A stretch of 30,723 nt of DNA from DATGKK01 sp035294725 (GTDB lineage Bacteria > Actinomycetota > Acidimicrobiia > Acidimicrobiales > Bog-793). The notes below the pieces were generated by a model that was given only the letters and a program-made list of their open reading frames with translations, was not told the origin of the DNA and did no database searches. This document shows, piece after piece, positions 1-7,846 of this stretch; within the stretch, counting starts at the first letter, position 1; every line of letters begins with the position of its first letter. The position numbers were made by a program, and so were the translations under genes. Where the stretch lies: positions 1 through 30,723 of the forward strand of contig DATGKK010000017.1 of the NCBI GenBank assembly GCA_035294725.1. Reading direction: 5' to 3'.

Positions 1-526
1 TCACGTAGATCTGCGGGTTCGCCTTCCCGCCGAACATCACGAGGCTCTCCCCGTCCGGGGACCACTCGGCATGACCCTGGAACAGCCAGCCGTAGCAGCC
101 GGGCGAGAGCACCTCGGTCACGTCGCCGCCGTTCGCGTTCATCATCCAGAGCGAGGTGAGCATGTAGTTGCGGTCGTGCACGCCGGCGGGAGTCCGGTAG
201 AACAGGATCCTGCGGCGGTCAGGAGCAAGCCTCGGGTACCAGCTGTCGAACATCGGGTCGTCGGTGAGGCGCCGCATGTCCGACCCGTTCGGGCCGGAGA
301 CGTAGATCTCGTAGTGGCCGGTCGGGTTCGCGTCGAACAGCAGGTCGTCGGCGGGCAGCGGGCTCGAGCCCGGCGGCAGCCGGCGAGCCCCGCAGACGCC
401 GAGCAGCGACGGGGGGTAGCCGGGCTTCTTATGGATGAACACGACGGCGAGCACGAGCAAAAGGACGAGGAGCGAGACGATGAGGATCGCGCCGCGGCGA
501 AGACGCCGTCGCCATGGCCGGCTCAC
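1..526 (-). CDS. Membrane-anchored TolB/PD40-like beta-propeller protein (3' end beyond window)
   Basis: The frame is open to the window edge, so only about 175 N-terminal residues are visible. I choose the GTG at 526-524 because it overlaps the TGA of the upstream glycosyltransferase (GTGA). The protein opens with a basic stretch (SRPWRRRLRRG), then one hydrophobic segment at about residues 12-31 (AILIVSLLVLLLVLAVVFI), consistent with an N-terminal anchor and an exported C-terminal domain. Then come PD40/WD40-like pieces such as LLFDANPTGHYEIYV, GSDMRRLTDDP and EWSPDGESLVMFG, the hallmark of TolB-type propellers. It is the last visible gene of the polysaccharide operon and resembles the PD40 protein at 5641-7845. 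The propeller is seen directly; a role in glycan sensing, binding or export is inference from context. Confidence 0.75.
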   Translation of the reverse strand, partial: MSRPWRRRLRRGAILIVSLLVLLLVLAVVFIHKKPGYPPSLLGVCGARRLPPGSSPLPADDLLFDANPTGHYEIYVSGPNGSDMRRLTDDPMFDSWYPRLAPDRRRILFYRTPAGVHDRNYMLTSLWMMNANGGDVTEVLSPGCYGWLFQGHAEWSPDGESLVMFGGKANPQIYV

Positions 527-1686
527 CGGAGCCCGACGCGCACGTCGTGAGGGGCCGCCGGGGTCCGGACCGACGCGAAGGCCTCGAGAGCGCTCTCTCC
601 CGTGCGGCGGTGGTGGAAGGCGCGGGCACGCTCGAGGCCTCGGGAGCGCAGCTCGTCACGCAGGTCGCGGTCGGTGAGGACCCGCCGGAGCGCCTTCGCG
701 ATGTCGTCGACGTCGTAGGGATCGACGAGCAGCGCGGCGTCGCCCGCCACCTCCGTGAGCGAGGTGCACCCCGAGGTGACGACCGGCGTCCCGGCCGCCA
801 TCGCCTCGAGCACGGGGAGCCCGAAGCCCTCGAACAACGAGGGGTACGCCACCGCGTCGGCGGCGGCGAGCAGGTAGTCGCGCTGGCGATCGGTGACGCG
901 GCCGAGGAACACGACCGAGCCGGGCGGGGCGAAGTGCGCCGCCCCCCGCTCCTCGTCACTGCCCCACCAGGGAGCACCGGCGACGAGCAGCCTCGCCCCG
1001 GCGAGATCGGGCTCGCTCGCGAGCACCTGCCCGAAGGCCCGGATGAGCCGTCCCACGTTCTTGCGGCGGTGCAGGTTCCCGACGTAGAGCACGAAGGGGT
1101 GCCTCGCCCCGTTCTCGTGCGCCCAGGCAGCGGTCTCCTCGTCGACCTCAGGATCGGTGCTGATCGTCGGGTCGAACGCCGGCGGCACCACCTTCACGCG
1201 GGCAGGGTCGGCGCGGTAGCGCTCGATCACGTCGCGGCGGGTGAACTCGCTCGGCACGAGGACGAGGCGTGCCTGGCGCACCTGTGGCGGCACGAGCCCA
1301 CGCAGCCGGAGCCGGACCGAGGGGGGGAAGAGCTCCGGCAGATGCTCGAAGGAGAGGTCGCCGAGGACGAGCGCGGTGGGGATCGGCGACCAGAGCGGTG
1401 CGTGGGTGTAGGTGACGAGGAGCTGAGGAGCCGGCTGGAGCGCCGCCAGGCGGGCCGACAGCTCTGCACCGAAGCGCACGAGGCCGTGAGGAGAGACGGT
1501 GCCGACCACAGGGAAACGGGGGTCACGCCTCACCTCCTCGGGCAGCCTGCCGCCCGCCCTCACGAACAGCGGGAACCGGTCGCAGGGGCCCGCCGCGGCG
1601 GCGAGCCCGCGCAGCAGCGACCTGAGGTGGGTCTCGTCGCCCCCCCGGTGGCTGCCGAGGCCAGAGGCGTCGATGGCGATGCGCAT
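523..1686 (-). CDS. Glycosyltransferase family 4 (GT-B fold)
   Basis: A 387-residue retaining glycosyltransferase. It begins MRIAIDASGL, a usual GT4 N-terminus, and has the nucleotide-sugar-binding C-terminal half: YVGNLHRRKNVGRLIRAF (about 201-218) and LFEGFGLPVLEAMAAGTPVV, where E286 and E294 form the E-x7-E motif. I chose the ATG at 1686 because GAGGGAG lies about 9 bases upstream and the family-like N-terminus starts there. An in-frame ATG at 1704, which overlaps the previous stop as ATGA, is the alternative and would add MRESGA. It should transfer a sugar from an NDP donor to the growing lipid-linked glycan on the cytoplasmic face of the membrane. Donor and acceptor cannot be read from sequence. 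Confidence 0.9.
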   Translation of the reverse strand: MRIAIDASGLGSHRGGDETHLRSLLRGLAAAAGPCDRFPLFVRAGGRLPEEVRRDPRFPVVGTVSPHGLVRFGAELSARLAALQPAPQLLVTYTHAPLWSPIPTALVLGDLSFEHLPELFPPSVRLRLRGLVPPQVRQARLVLVPSEFTRRDVIERYRADPARVKVVPPAFDPTISTDPEVDEETAAWAHENGARHPFVLYVGNLHRRKNVGRLIRAFGQVLASEPDLAGARLLVAGAPWWGSDEERGAAHFAPPGSVVFLGRVTDRQRDYLLAAADAVAYPSLFEGFGLPVLEAMAAGTPVVTSGCTSLTEVAGDAALLVDPYDVDDIAKALRRVLTDRDLRDELRSRGLERARAFHHRRTGESALEAFASVRTPAAPHDVRVGLR

Positions 1687-1700
1687 GGCGCCGCTCTCCC

Positions 1701-2795
1701 TCATTCGAAGCAGGCGACCCACCGGGCCATCGACTGCCCGAGCTCGACGAAGACCTGCCGGTAGTGCGAGGGCACCTCCGCCAGGTCGGCCCGGCGGCGG
1801 TACTGGTCGACGAAGGCGCCGAACATGTCGAGGTAGCTCCCGGGGGCCACCTCGGCGAGCGCCTCCTCCACGATCGAGTAGAAGGGCATCGACATGAGGT
1901 GCATGTAGTGCTCCATGACCACGACCCGCTCGAGCCTCGACTGGCGAGTGTGCTCGACGACGGGACGGCCGTAGCTGAGCAGGTCACCCCGCAGGTCCAT
2001 CAGCCGCTTCAGGACGTAGCCACCCCAGATGTCGTCGTGGCGGCTCAGCTGCCACCCCTCGAAGAAGACGTCGGGCAGGAAGAAGTAGGCCGGGGTGAGC
2101 TCGGCCTCGAACGCGGTGTTCATCCCGCACAGCGGGATGTTGCCGAGGGCGACGTAGTTGCGGTCGCCTCGGAGCCCCGGGTCGGGACCGGGCTCGGCGA
2201 GGAGCTTGTCCACGCCGTTCATGTCGAGGACGTTCTCCCACACGCCCATGTTCACCCGGACCCGACCCGTCGCGGTCGTCTCGGTGACGGCGCTCGCGCT
2301 CTCGTTGCGGAACTCGTAGGGATAGCCCCGCGCGTACAGCCCCGGGGTCTCGATCGAGTTGATCCAGTCCCCTCGCAGCGCCGGGGCGTCGACGACGTCG
2401 CCGAGGGCGGCGAGGTGGCTCTCGAGGTAGCCGGCCGGGGTTCGGCAGTCGTAGTCGAGGGCGACGACGACGTCGTAACCCTCGGTGTAGGCGAGGTAGT
2501 GGCCGAAGTTGCGCGTGGCCGCGCTCTTGTGAGGGATCGCCGGGTAGTTCCTGCCCATCACGGCCTGCTGAGCGGCGTAGTCGAAGTACCTCACGTTCCG
2601 CCGGGGCGGCGGCGCGAGCTTGCCGTCGCTGTCGTCCACCACGATGATCGGGGTGTCCTCGGGCAGCTCGTCGAAGATCGACCAGTCGGGGTCGTTCGGG
2701 ATCGGGATCACGACGGCGACGCTCGCCGTCCCCGTCCCTCGGCTCGGGGGCCTCTGCCTCGCCTCGCCGGGATGCTCAGGGGTCGTCGTCGTCAT
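1701..2795 (-). CDS. GT75-like protein (reversibly glycosylated polypeptide / UDP-arabinopyranose mutase family)
   Basis: 364 residues. It resembles plant reversibly glycosylated polypeptides rather than ordinary GT2 enzymes. Matching elements, recalled from the plant family, are: the DxD-like centre VVALDYDCRTP (D114, D116), matching IDDDCF; ARGYPYEFRNE (R163), matching GYPFSLREG, whose Arg is the glycosylated residue in plant enzymes; and LCGMNTAFEAEL plus LSRHDDIWGGYVLK, matching CGMNLAFDREL and GRYDDMWAGWC. In plants these proteins interconvert UDP-arabinopyranose and UDP-arabinofuranose. Here it could supply an unusual furanose donor or act as a glycosyltransferase. The ATG overlaps the stop of the reductase gene before it (ATGA). 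The first ~22 residues are low-complexity. Family placement is good; the substrate is unknown. Confidence 0.72.
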   Translation of the reverse strand: MTTTTPEHPGEARQRPPSRGTGTASVAVVIPIPNDPDWSIFDELPEDTPIIVVDDSDGKLAPPPRRNVRYFDYAAQQAVMGRNYPAIPHKSAATRNFGHYLAYTEGYDVVVALDYDCRTPAGYLESHLAALGDVVDAPALRGDWINSIETPGLYARGYPYEFRNESASAVTETTATGRVRVNMGVWENVLDMNGVDKLLAEPGPDPGLRGDRNYVALGNIPLCGMNTAFEAELTPAYFFLPDVFFEGWQLSRHDDIWGGYVLKRLMDLRGDLLSYGRPVVEHTRQSRLERVVVMEHYMHLMSMPFYSIVEEALAEVAPGSYLDMFGAFVDQYRRRADLAEVPSHYRQVFVELGQSMARWVACFE

Positions 2796-3769
2796 GCCGG
2801 CAGCTCCTCCGGGGTGGGGTCAGCAACGGTCTCGCCACACGGCGCCGGGGCCGGCCGCGAGCGGGCGGCGAGGGCGAACTCCTCGGCGAGGTACTCCCCG
2901 AGGGCGGCCTGCCACGACCTCATCGTGTTCAGGCCGTGCAGCTCGAGCATGAGGTTGCGCATCGCCTCGGAGCGCGGCCGGGGGGCGAAGTACTCCTCGG
3001 CGAAGAACTCGGAGCCGACTTGGACGAGCGTCACGTCGTCACGACCGAGCAGCTCGAGGATCGCCTGCGTGACGTCGTAGCGGCTGCAGGTGCCCTCGCA
3101 GGACATGTGGTAGAGGCCGAAGGCGTCGGACGTCACGAGCGCCTCGAGACAGCGCGAGAAGTCGGGCGCGTACGTCGGCGTGCCGAGCTTGTCGCCGACG
3201 GCGTAGAGGGTCGTCGCCCCCTCCTCGAGCTGGCGGAGGATCTTCGCGACGAACTTGTGGTCCTTCGGCCCTCCCCCGACCATCCAGCCGGCCCGGACGA
3301 CGAAGGACTCGGTCACGTACTGCTGCACGAAGCGCTCGCCGGCGAGCTTGGAGGCGCCGTAGCGGTTGATCGGGCGCGGCTCGTCGAACTCGTCGTAGGG
3401 GCTCTCCTTCTCGCCGTCGAAGACGCCCGCCGTCGACACGTAGGCGAGGCGGCTCCCGGCTCGCCGGCAGGCGAGCGCCACGAGCTTGGTGCCGAAGGCG
3501 TTCGTCCGCCAGGCGTGGACCGGGTCCCGCTCGCACGCCTCGAGCTCGGTCTCGGCGGCAAGGTGGAGCACGAGCTCGAAGGCGCCCGTCGAGATCCGGG
3601 CCTCGACCTCGTCCGCCTCCCTCACGTCGAGGTGCTCGATCAGCTCGCCGCCGGCCCCCTCGAGGGGCCCGACGAGGTCGGTGGCGACCACCTCGTGGCC
3701 GCACGCCCGCAGGTGCGGCACGAGCGCGCTGGCGAGCATGCCCGCGGCGCCGGTCACGAGGATCCTCAT
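2792..3769 (-). CDS. NAD(P)-dependent NDP-sugar reductase, RmlD-like (dTDP-4-dehydrorhamnose reductase family, extended SDR)
   Basis: 325 residues. The N-terminal Rossmann motif TGAAGMLASAL (6-16) binds NAD(P)H. STAGVFDGE (112-120) and the catalytic pair Y137/K141 in NRYGASKLAGE are the SDR active site, and the C-terminal substrate half YHMSCEGTCSRYDV resembles RmlD. The expected reaction is reduction of a 4-keto dTDP-deoxysugar such as the last step to dTDP-L-rhamnose. RmlA, RmlB and RmlC are not in the window, so the exact sugar is uncertain. The ATG at 3769 overlaps the methyltransferase stop (ATGA). A much longer upstream extension of the frame lies inside the methyltransferase gene and is not part of this protein. 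Confidence 0.85.
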   Translation of the reverse strand: MRILVTGAAGMLASALVPHLRACGHEVVATDLVGPLEGAGGELIEHLDVREADEVEARISTGAFELVLHLAAETELEACERDPVHAWRTNAFGTKLVALACRRAGSRLAYVSTAGVFDGEKESPYDEFDEPRPINRYGASKLAGERFVQQYVTESFVVRAGWMVGGGPKDHKFVAKILRQLEEGATTLYAVGDKLGTPTYAPDFSRCLEALVTSDAFGLYHMSCEGTCSRYDVTQAILELLGRDDVTLVQVGSEFFAEEYFAPRPRSEAMRNLMLELHGLNTMRSWQAALGEYLAEEFALAARSRPAPAPCGETVADPTPEELPA

Positions 3770-4620
3770 CGGGCCGCCTCCGCGGCGAACCGAGCGCCGG
3801 CCGGCCACGCGGGCTGGCCCGAGAGCACGAAGACCATGTAGCGGCAGAGCCGCCTCGCCGGCGGCAGGTACCGGAGGAGGACGCGGTCCAGCCGCTCCAG
3901 GCGGGCAAAGACCGGGTCGCTCAGCTCGACGAAGTTCTGCAAGCGGGTGAGCAGCTGGTACTCCTTCATCTCGGCCCGGCCGAAGGCCGTGCAGATCTTG
4001 TCCACCTCGGCCCGGCCGATCGAGCGTTCGTCGGGCGTGTCGGCCCGGCTCGGGAACCGCCGGAGCACCATCGGCGAGCCTCGCAGCCGGCGGGCGGCCT
4101 CGGGGAGGAGCAGGACGGGCTCGCAGAACACGGCGATGCCTCCCGGGGCAAGGAGGCGCCGCACGTTGGCGAGCGCCTCGTCGAGCTCGAAGTGATGGAG
4201 CACCTGGTTGCCGACGACGACGTCGTAGCTCCCGTCGGGGTCGTCGAAGGACTCGATCGGCGCGAGCAGGAACCGGCAGCGGTCGGCGAGCCCGTTCACC
4301 TCGGCCCGGCGCTCGGCCAGCGCGAGCACCGAGGACGACACGTCGAGCCCCGTCACCTCTGCCCCGAGCGAGGCCACGTAGACCGAGAGGGCTCCGCTGC
4401 CGCACCCGACCTCGAGCACCCGCCGGCCGTCGAGCGGTTCCATCCTCGCGAGCATGTCGTCGAGGAACTCCACGTGCTCGCGGTTCGGGTACGGCGGGGT
4501 GGTGAGGTCCATGAGGAGGGAGCCCTCCGCCTCCCCCGCCGCCAGCTCGCCGTAGCGCGCGTCGTAGACGGCTGCCTCCCGTGCCTGGCGGGCGCTCAGC
4601 GCGCCGTGACCGTCAGCCAT
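3766..4620 (-). CDS. Class I SAM-dependent methyltransferase
   Basis: 284 residues. Motif I RRVLEVGCGSGALSVYVA (about 67-83) is the S-adenosylmethionine site. An acidic residue follows in VTGLDVSSS, then YDVVVGNQVLHHFE and a post-motif LLAPGGIAVFCEP, all typical of Methyltransf_11/25 enzymes. The N-terminal ~60 residues and the basic C-terminal tail are lineage-specific. The ATG at 4620 overlaps the end of the upstream GT2 gene by 8 bases (ATGGCTGA). In this operon it most likely methylates a sugar hydroxyl or a lipid-linked intermediate in the cytoplasm. The substrate is inferred only from neighbours. Confidence 0.85.
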   Translation of the reverse strand: MADGHGALSARQAREAAVYDARYGELAAGEAEGSLLMDLTTPPYPNREHVEFLDDMLARMEPLDGRRVLEVGCGSGALSVYVASLGAEVTGLDVSSSVLALAERRAEVNGLADRCRFLLAPIESFDDPDGSYDVVVGNQVLHHFELDEALANVRRLLAPGGIAVFCEPVLLLPEAARRLRGSPMVLRRFPSRADTPDERSIGRAEVDKICTAFGRAEMKEYQLLTRLQNFVELSDPVFARLERLDRVLLRYLPPARRLCRYMVFVLSGQPAWPAGARFAAEAAR

Positions 4621-5644
4621 GTACCAGCTCCTGTCCGATCTCGGCCTCCGCAGCCGCCGTCGCGGCCTGGACCGTCGGTGCCCCGGGGCCCGGCGGCCGG
4701 GCCGGCCCGGCGCCCCGGGGACATCGCATCGGGCCCCCGTGGGCGCTGCGCCGCAGGTGGCGTGCCGCCTCGGCCCGGTGGCGCTCTCGGTCCACCCCGG
4801 CGAGGGCGAGGGCGCCGTGGGCCCCGGCACGTGCCGCGAAGGCCGCCACCTCGAGCAGGCGCATGCAGGTGTAGGGCGCTCCTGGATGGGAGGCGGCGAA
4901 GTAGGCGTTGAGGCTCTCGACGGCCCGGGCCCCCGGGTCGCCGGAGCGCTCGACGCTTCGTCCCATGAGGTGGACCGCGGTCGCGGCGGGCTCGTACCAC
5001 ACCTCGTGCCCGAGTTGTCGCAGCCGCCGGCACAAGTCGACGTCCTCCATGTAGAAGTACCGCTCGTCCATGCCGCCGACCGCCCGGACCGCGGCCGTGC
5101 GGCAGAGCATCGACGCGGCCGAGACCCACTCGACACCGCAGGCCTCGGAGAGGTCGCGCCCGAGATACAGGCCGGCGCGTGCGAAGGGGGCGAGGCGGTC
5201 GAGGCCGAGCAGGTAGACGGCGGCCGATCCGAGGCTCGGATCGCGGCCGGCGGTCCAGCGCTGGAACCTCCCCGACTCGTAGACGAGGCGGCTCCCGACC
5301 ACGGCCGCCCTGGGCGTCGCCGCCATTCTCGCGAGCATCACCTCGAGGGCTCCCGGTTCGAGGCGGGCGTCGGAGTTGAGCAGGAAGACCAAGGGCGAGC
5401 TGGCCATCTCGATGCCCTGGTTGTTGGCGGCGGCGAAGCCGACGTTGGCCCGATTGCGAACGAGGTGGATCTCGAGCCCGGAGGCCGCGAGCTCCTCTGC
5501 CGAGCCGTCGCCCGAGGCGTTGTCGATCACGACCACCTCGTGGCGGATGCCCTGTGGCGTCGCCGCGAGGGCGGACCGGGCTGCCTCGATCGCGAGTCGC
5601 GGGGTCCGCCAGTTCACGATGACCGTGGTGAGATCGACCGTCAT
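4613..5644 (-). CDS. Glycosyltransferase family 2 (WbbL-like, rhamnosyltransferase type)
   Basis: 343 residues. The GT-A signature is clear: TTVIVNWRTP at the start, VVVIDNASGDGS (37-48), NVGFAAANNQGIE (67-79), the metal-site region LLNSDA (88-93), and RYFYMEDVDLCRRL with E200/D201/D203. The pattern is that of inverting WbbL-type rhamnosyl and related transferases. From about residue 300 the sequence becomes Ala/Pro/Gly-rich and is probably disordered. The ATG at 5644 overlaps the stop of the PD40 gene (ATGA). It probably adds one sugar to the undecaprenyl-linked repeat unit. It shares architecture with the GT2 at 13371-14321, so the two may have arisen by duplication. Confidence 0.88.
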   Translation of the reverse strand: MTVDLTTVIVNWRTPRLAIEAARSALAATPQGIRHEVVVIDNASGDGSAEELAASGLEIHLVRNRANVGFAAANNQGIEMASSPLVFLLNSDARLEPGALEVMLARMAATPRAAVVGSRLVYESGRFQRWTAGRDPSLGSAAVYLLGLDRLAPFARAGLYLGRDLSEACGVEWVSAASMLCRTAAVRAVGGMDERYFYMEDVDLCRRLRQLGHEVWYEPAATAVHLMGRSVERSGDPGARAVESLNAYFAASHPGAPYTCMRLLEVAAFAARAGAHGALALAGVDRERHRAEAARHLRRSAHGGPMRCPRGAGPARPPGPGAPTVQAATAAAEAEIGQELVHG

Positions 5645-7845
5645 GGTCGCCCCCAGGAGAGAAAGGTCTCGTGGGTGCGCAAGGTGACCTGGAGCGGCCG
5701 CGGGGTGCCGCCCGAGGCGGGGATCGTGTAGATGTCGGGCTGGCCCGACGGGCCCGCCGAGATGAAGTCGATGGTCGAGCCGTCCGGCGACCAGACCGGG
5801 TTGTAGGCGGGGCCGCGGAACGACCTCGTGAGGACGGTCTCGCGGCCGGTTGCCACCTCGAGCTTCACGAGCACCCAGCCGCTCGTCGGCACGCCGGAGT
5901 CGGCGGCGAACTGGCTGCGTGGCACTGTCGGGAGCGGCGCCGAGCCCCGGTAGCTCGAGTAGACGAGATAGCGGCCGTTGGGTGACCACGACGGCGAGGT
6001 GTTGTAGTAGGCGTCGTGGGTGAGCTGGCGGAAGCCGTAGCCGGCCGGGCCCATGGTGCAGATCTCCTCGCTGTCGTCAGCCCCAGAGACGAAGGCGATC
6101 GTGCGGCCGTTCGGCGCCCAGGTGCCGAGGGCGTCTGCCGTCGGCATCGCCCCGGCCGTCGCGTTGGTGAGGTTCAGCACGGCCCCGGTCGCGAGGTCGA
6201 TGCGGAGCAGGAAGGTCTCGTCGTCGATGCTCGACACGTTCGTCACCGTGACGTAGCGGCCGTTCGGTGAGACCGTCGGGTCCATGTTCCCCCGCAGGTC
6301 GCCCGGGTCGATCGCGTCCTCGCAGTCCATCGTGAACGGGGTGGTGAGCTGGCGGACGTCGGTCCCGTTCATGTTCTCGATGAACACCTGGTACTCGGGG
6401 ATGTCGGCGGGCCGCACGACCGGCGGGTAGAGGTAGCTCGTGAGGTCGCTCAGGACGAAGTGGTCGTGGCAGATGCGCCCGGGCGGCCACGGGGCCGTCT
6501 CGTGGTAGTCCTGGGGCGGCACCGGCACCTTTGCCATGAAGACGATCTCGTTGTGGCCGGGCACGAAGCTCGCCGAGAGGGGCACGAGACCGTTGTCCGG
6601 CATCGCCGAGTGGGTGGCCCAGCGATCCGGAAGGCTCCAGTCGAGGATCGGCCTTCCGTTCGGCCCCGTGCCGCCGAACAGCAGCCGGCTCGTCGGGACC
6701 TCCGAGAGCGGCGTCGGAAAGCTCCGCGACGACGGCCTCGCCCAGCTCCACCACGTGATCGCGAGGGTGGAGGTCGTGAACAGCGCCCGCGCGTCCGCCC
6801 CGTCGGTGTTGACCACGCAGATGCACTGGGTCCTGTCCGACAAGGCGGCCTGGAAGCCGACCCCGAGCCCGTCAGGGGTCCAGGTGGGCTGGAACGCCGA
6901 GGCCTCGGCGGGGGTGCAGGGATCCGACGGCGGCCGCTTCTCGCACGCGAGGCCCTCGGTGAGCAGCGTGGCGTGCGTGCCGTGGACGGCGTGGACCTCG
7001 AGGCGCCACGGGCTCGGGCGCACCTTGAGGGTGCCGAACGCGCCGCTCGAGGCGGCCGGGTTCCCCTTGCCGCGGTACGAGCCGAACGCCACCTCGCGCC
7101 CGTTCGGGGAAAGGGCCGGGTCGACGTTGTAGTACTGGTCGGCCACGATCGGGTGGCGGCCGGTCCCGTTCGCGTTCATCCACCAGATCTCGCTCGGCAC
7201 CGCCCTGCCCGCCGCGTCCCGGCCGTTCACGAAGACGATCTTCTTCCCCGTCGCCGACCAATTCGGGTCCGAGTCGACGGCGCCCGTCTGCTCCTCGATG
7301 CCCGAGAGGGGTGAGACGAGGTCGGTCCGCACGTCGAGCGCGAACAGCCCGACGAGCGGGTACTCGTTCCAGAACGACGTGAACACGATCGTGCGACCGT
7401 CAGGCGACATCCTCGGCTGCGCGTTCACCCACGGGTTCGTCGTGAGGCGCTCGACGTCCGTGCCGTTCGACCGCATGAGGTAGATAGAGTCCGGCTGCCC
7501 TGGGGCGTTCGAGACGTAGACGATGTCCCGGGTGCCAACGGCGAAGGACGGGAAGGCGTAGCCGCGATCCCCGCCGGGCGGCGTCACCTCGCGAAGGCCC
7601 GAGCCGTCCGCGCTCACCGTGTAGATCCCGGTCCTCCCGGTCGCGCGGTCCACGGCGGAGAAGACGATCTCGAGCCCGGCGGTCGACGCCGGCGGCTGCG
7701 TCGTCACGGCGCGGGCGACGACGGGCATCACCACCGACCCGAGCACGAGCGCGACACCGGTTGCGGCCGCGCGGCGCAGCCGGCGCCGGGCGGCGCGGCG
7801 CAGGTGCGTCGGGTGGTGCCTGGCCCATGGTGGCCGTGGGCTCAT
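5641..7845 (-). CDS. Secreted TolB/PD40 beta-propeller protein
   Basis: 734 residues. A strongly basic N-terminus (HLRRAARRRLRR) is followed by a hydrophobic run ATGVALVLGSVVMPVVARA, consistent with a signal peptide or N-terminal anchor. The rest is a chain of PD40-type blades: RMSPDGRTIVFTS, NWSATGKKIVFV, ALSPNGREVAFGSYRG, TWTPDGLGVGF, TVSPNGRYVTV, TWAPNGRTIAFVSG, SWSPNGRYLVYSSYRG and VWSPDGSTIDFISAG. At least eight are recognisable, enough for one or two propellers. There are six-plus cysteines in the middle section. One base separates its ATG from the ligase stop (TGAGATG), so it is in the operon. No enzymatic motif is visible. Binding or scaffolding of the glycan outside the membrane is an inference. 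Confidence 0.85.
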   Translation of the reverse strand: MSPRPPWARHHPTHLRRAARRRLRRAAATGVALVLGSVVMPVVARAVTTQPPASTAGLEIVFSAVDRATGRTGIYTVSADGSGLREVTPPGGDRGYAFPSFAVGTRDIVYVSNAPGQPDSIYLMRSNGTDVERLTTNPWVNAQPRMSPDGRTIVFTSFWNEYPLVGLFALDVRTDLVSPLSGIEEQTGAVDSDPNWSATGKKIVFVNGRDAAGRAVPSEIWWMNANGTGRHPIVADQYYNVDPALSPNGREVAFGSYRGKGNPAASSGAFGTLKVRPSPWRLEVHAVHGTHATLLTEGLACEKRPPSDPCTPAEASAFQPTWTPDGLGVGFQAALSDRTQCICVVNTDGADARALFTTSTLAITWWSWARPSSRSFPTPLSEVPTSRLLFGGTGPNGRPILDWSLPDRWATHSAMPDNGLVPLSASFVPGHNEIVFMAKVPVPPQDYHETAPWPPGRICHDHFVLSDLTSYLYPPVVRPADIPEYQVFIENMNGTDVRQLTTPFTMDCEDAIDPGDLRGNMDPTVSPNGRYVTVTNVSSIDDETFLLRIDLATGAVLNLTNATAGAMPTADALGTWAPNGRTIAFVSGADDSEEICTMGPAGYGFRQLTHDAYYNTSPSWSPNGRYLVYSSYRGSAPLPTVPRSQFAADSGVPTSGWVLVKLEVATGRETVLTRSFRGPAYNPVWSPDGSTIDFISAGPSGQPDIYTIPASGGTPRPLQVTLRTHETFLSWGRP

Positions 7846-7846
7846 C

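Noticed and set aside
514..1764. Long plus-strand open frames opposite the polysaccharide genes, here and through 15000
   Set aside because: They are Arg/Glu/His-rich, lack domains and mirror the GC-rich codon pattern of the real genes on the minus strand.
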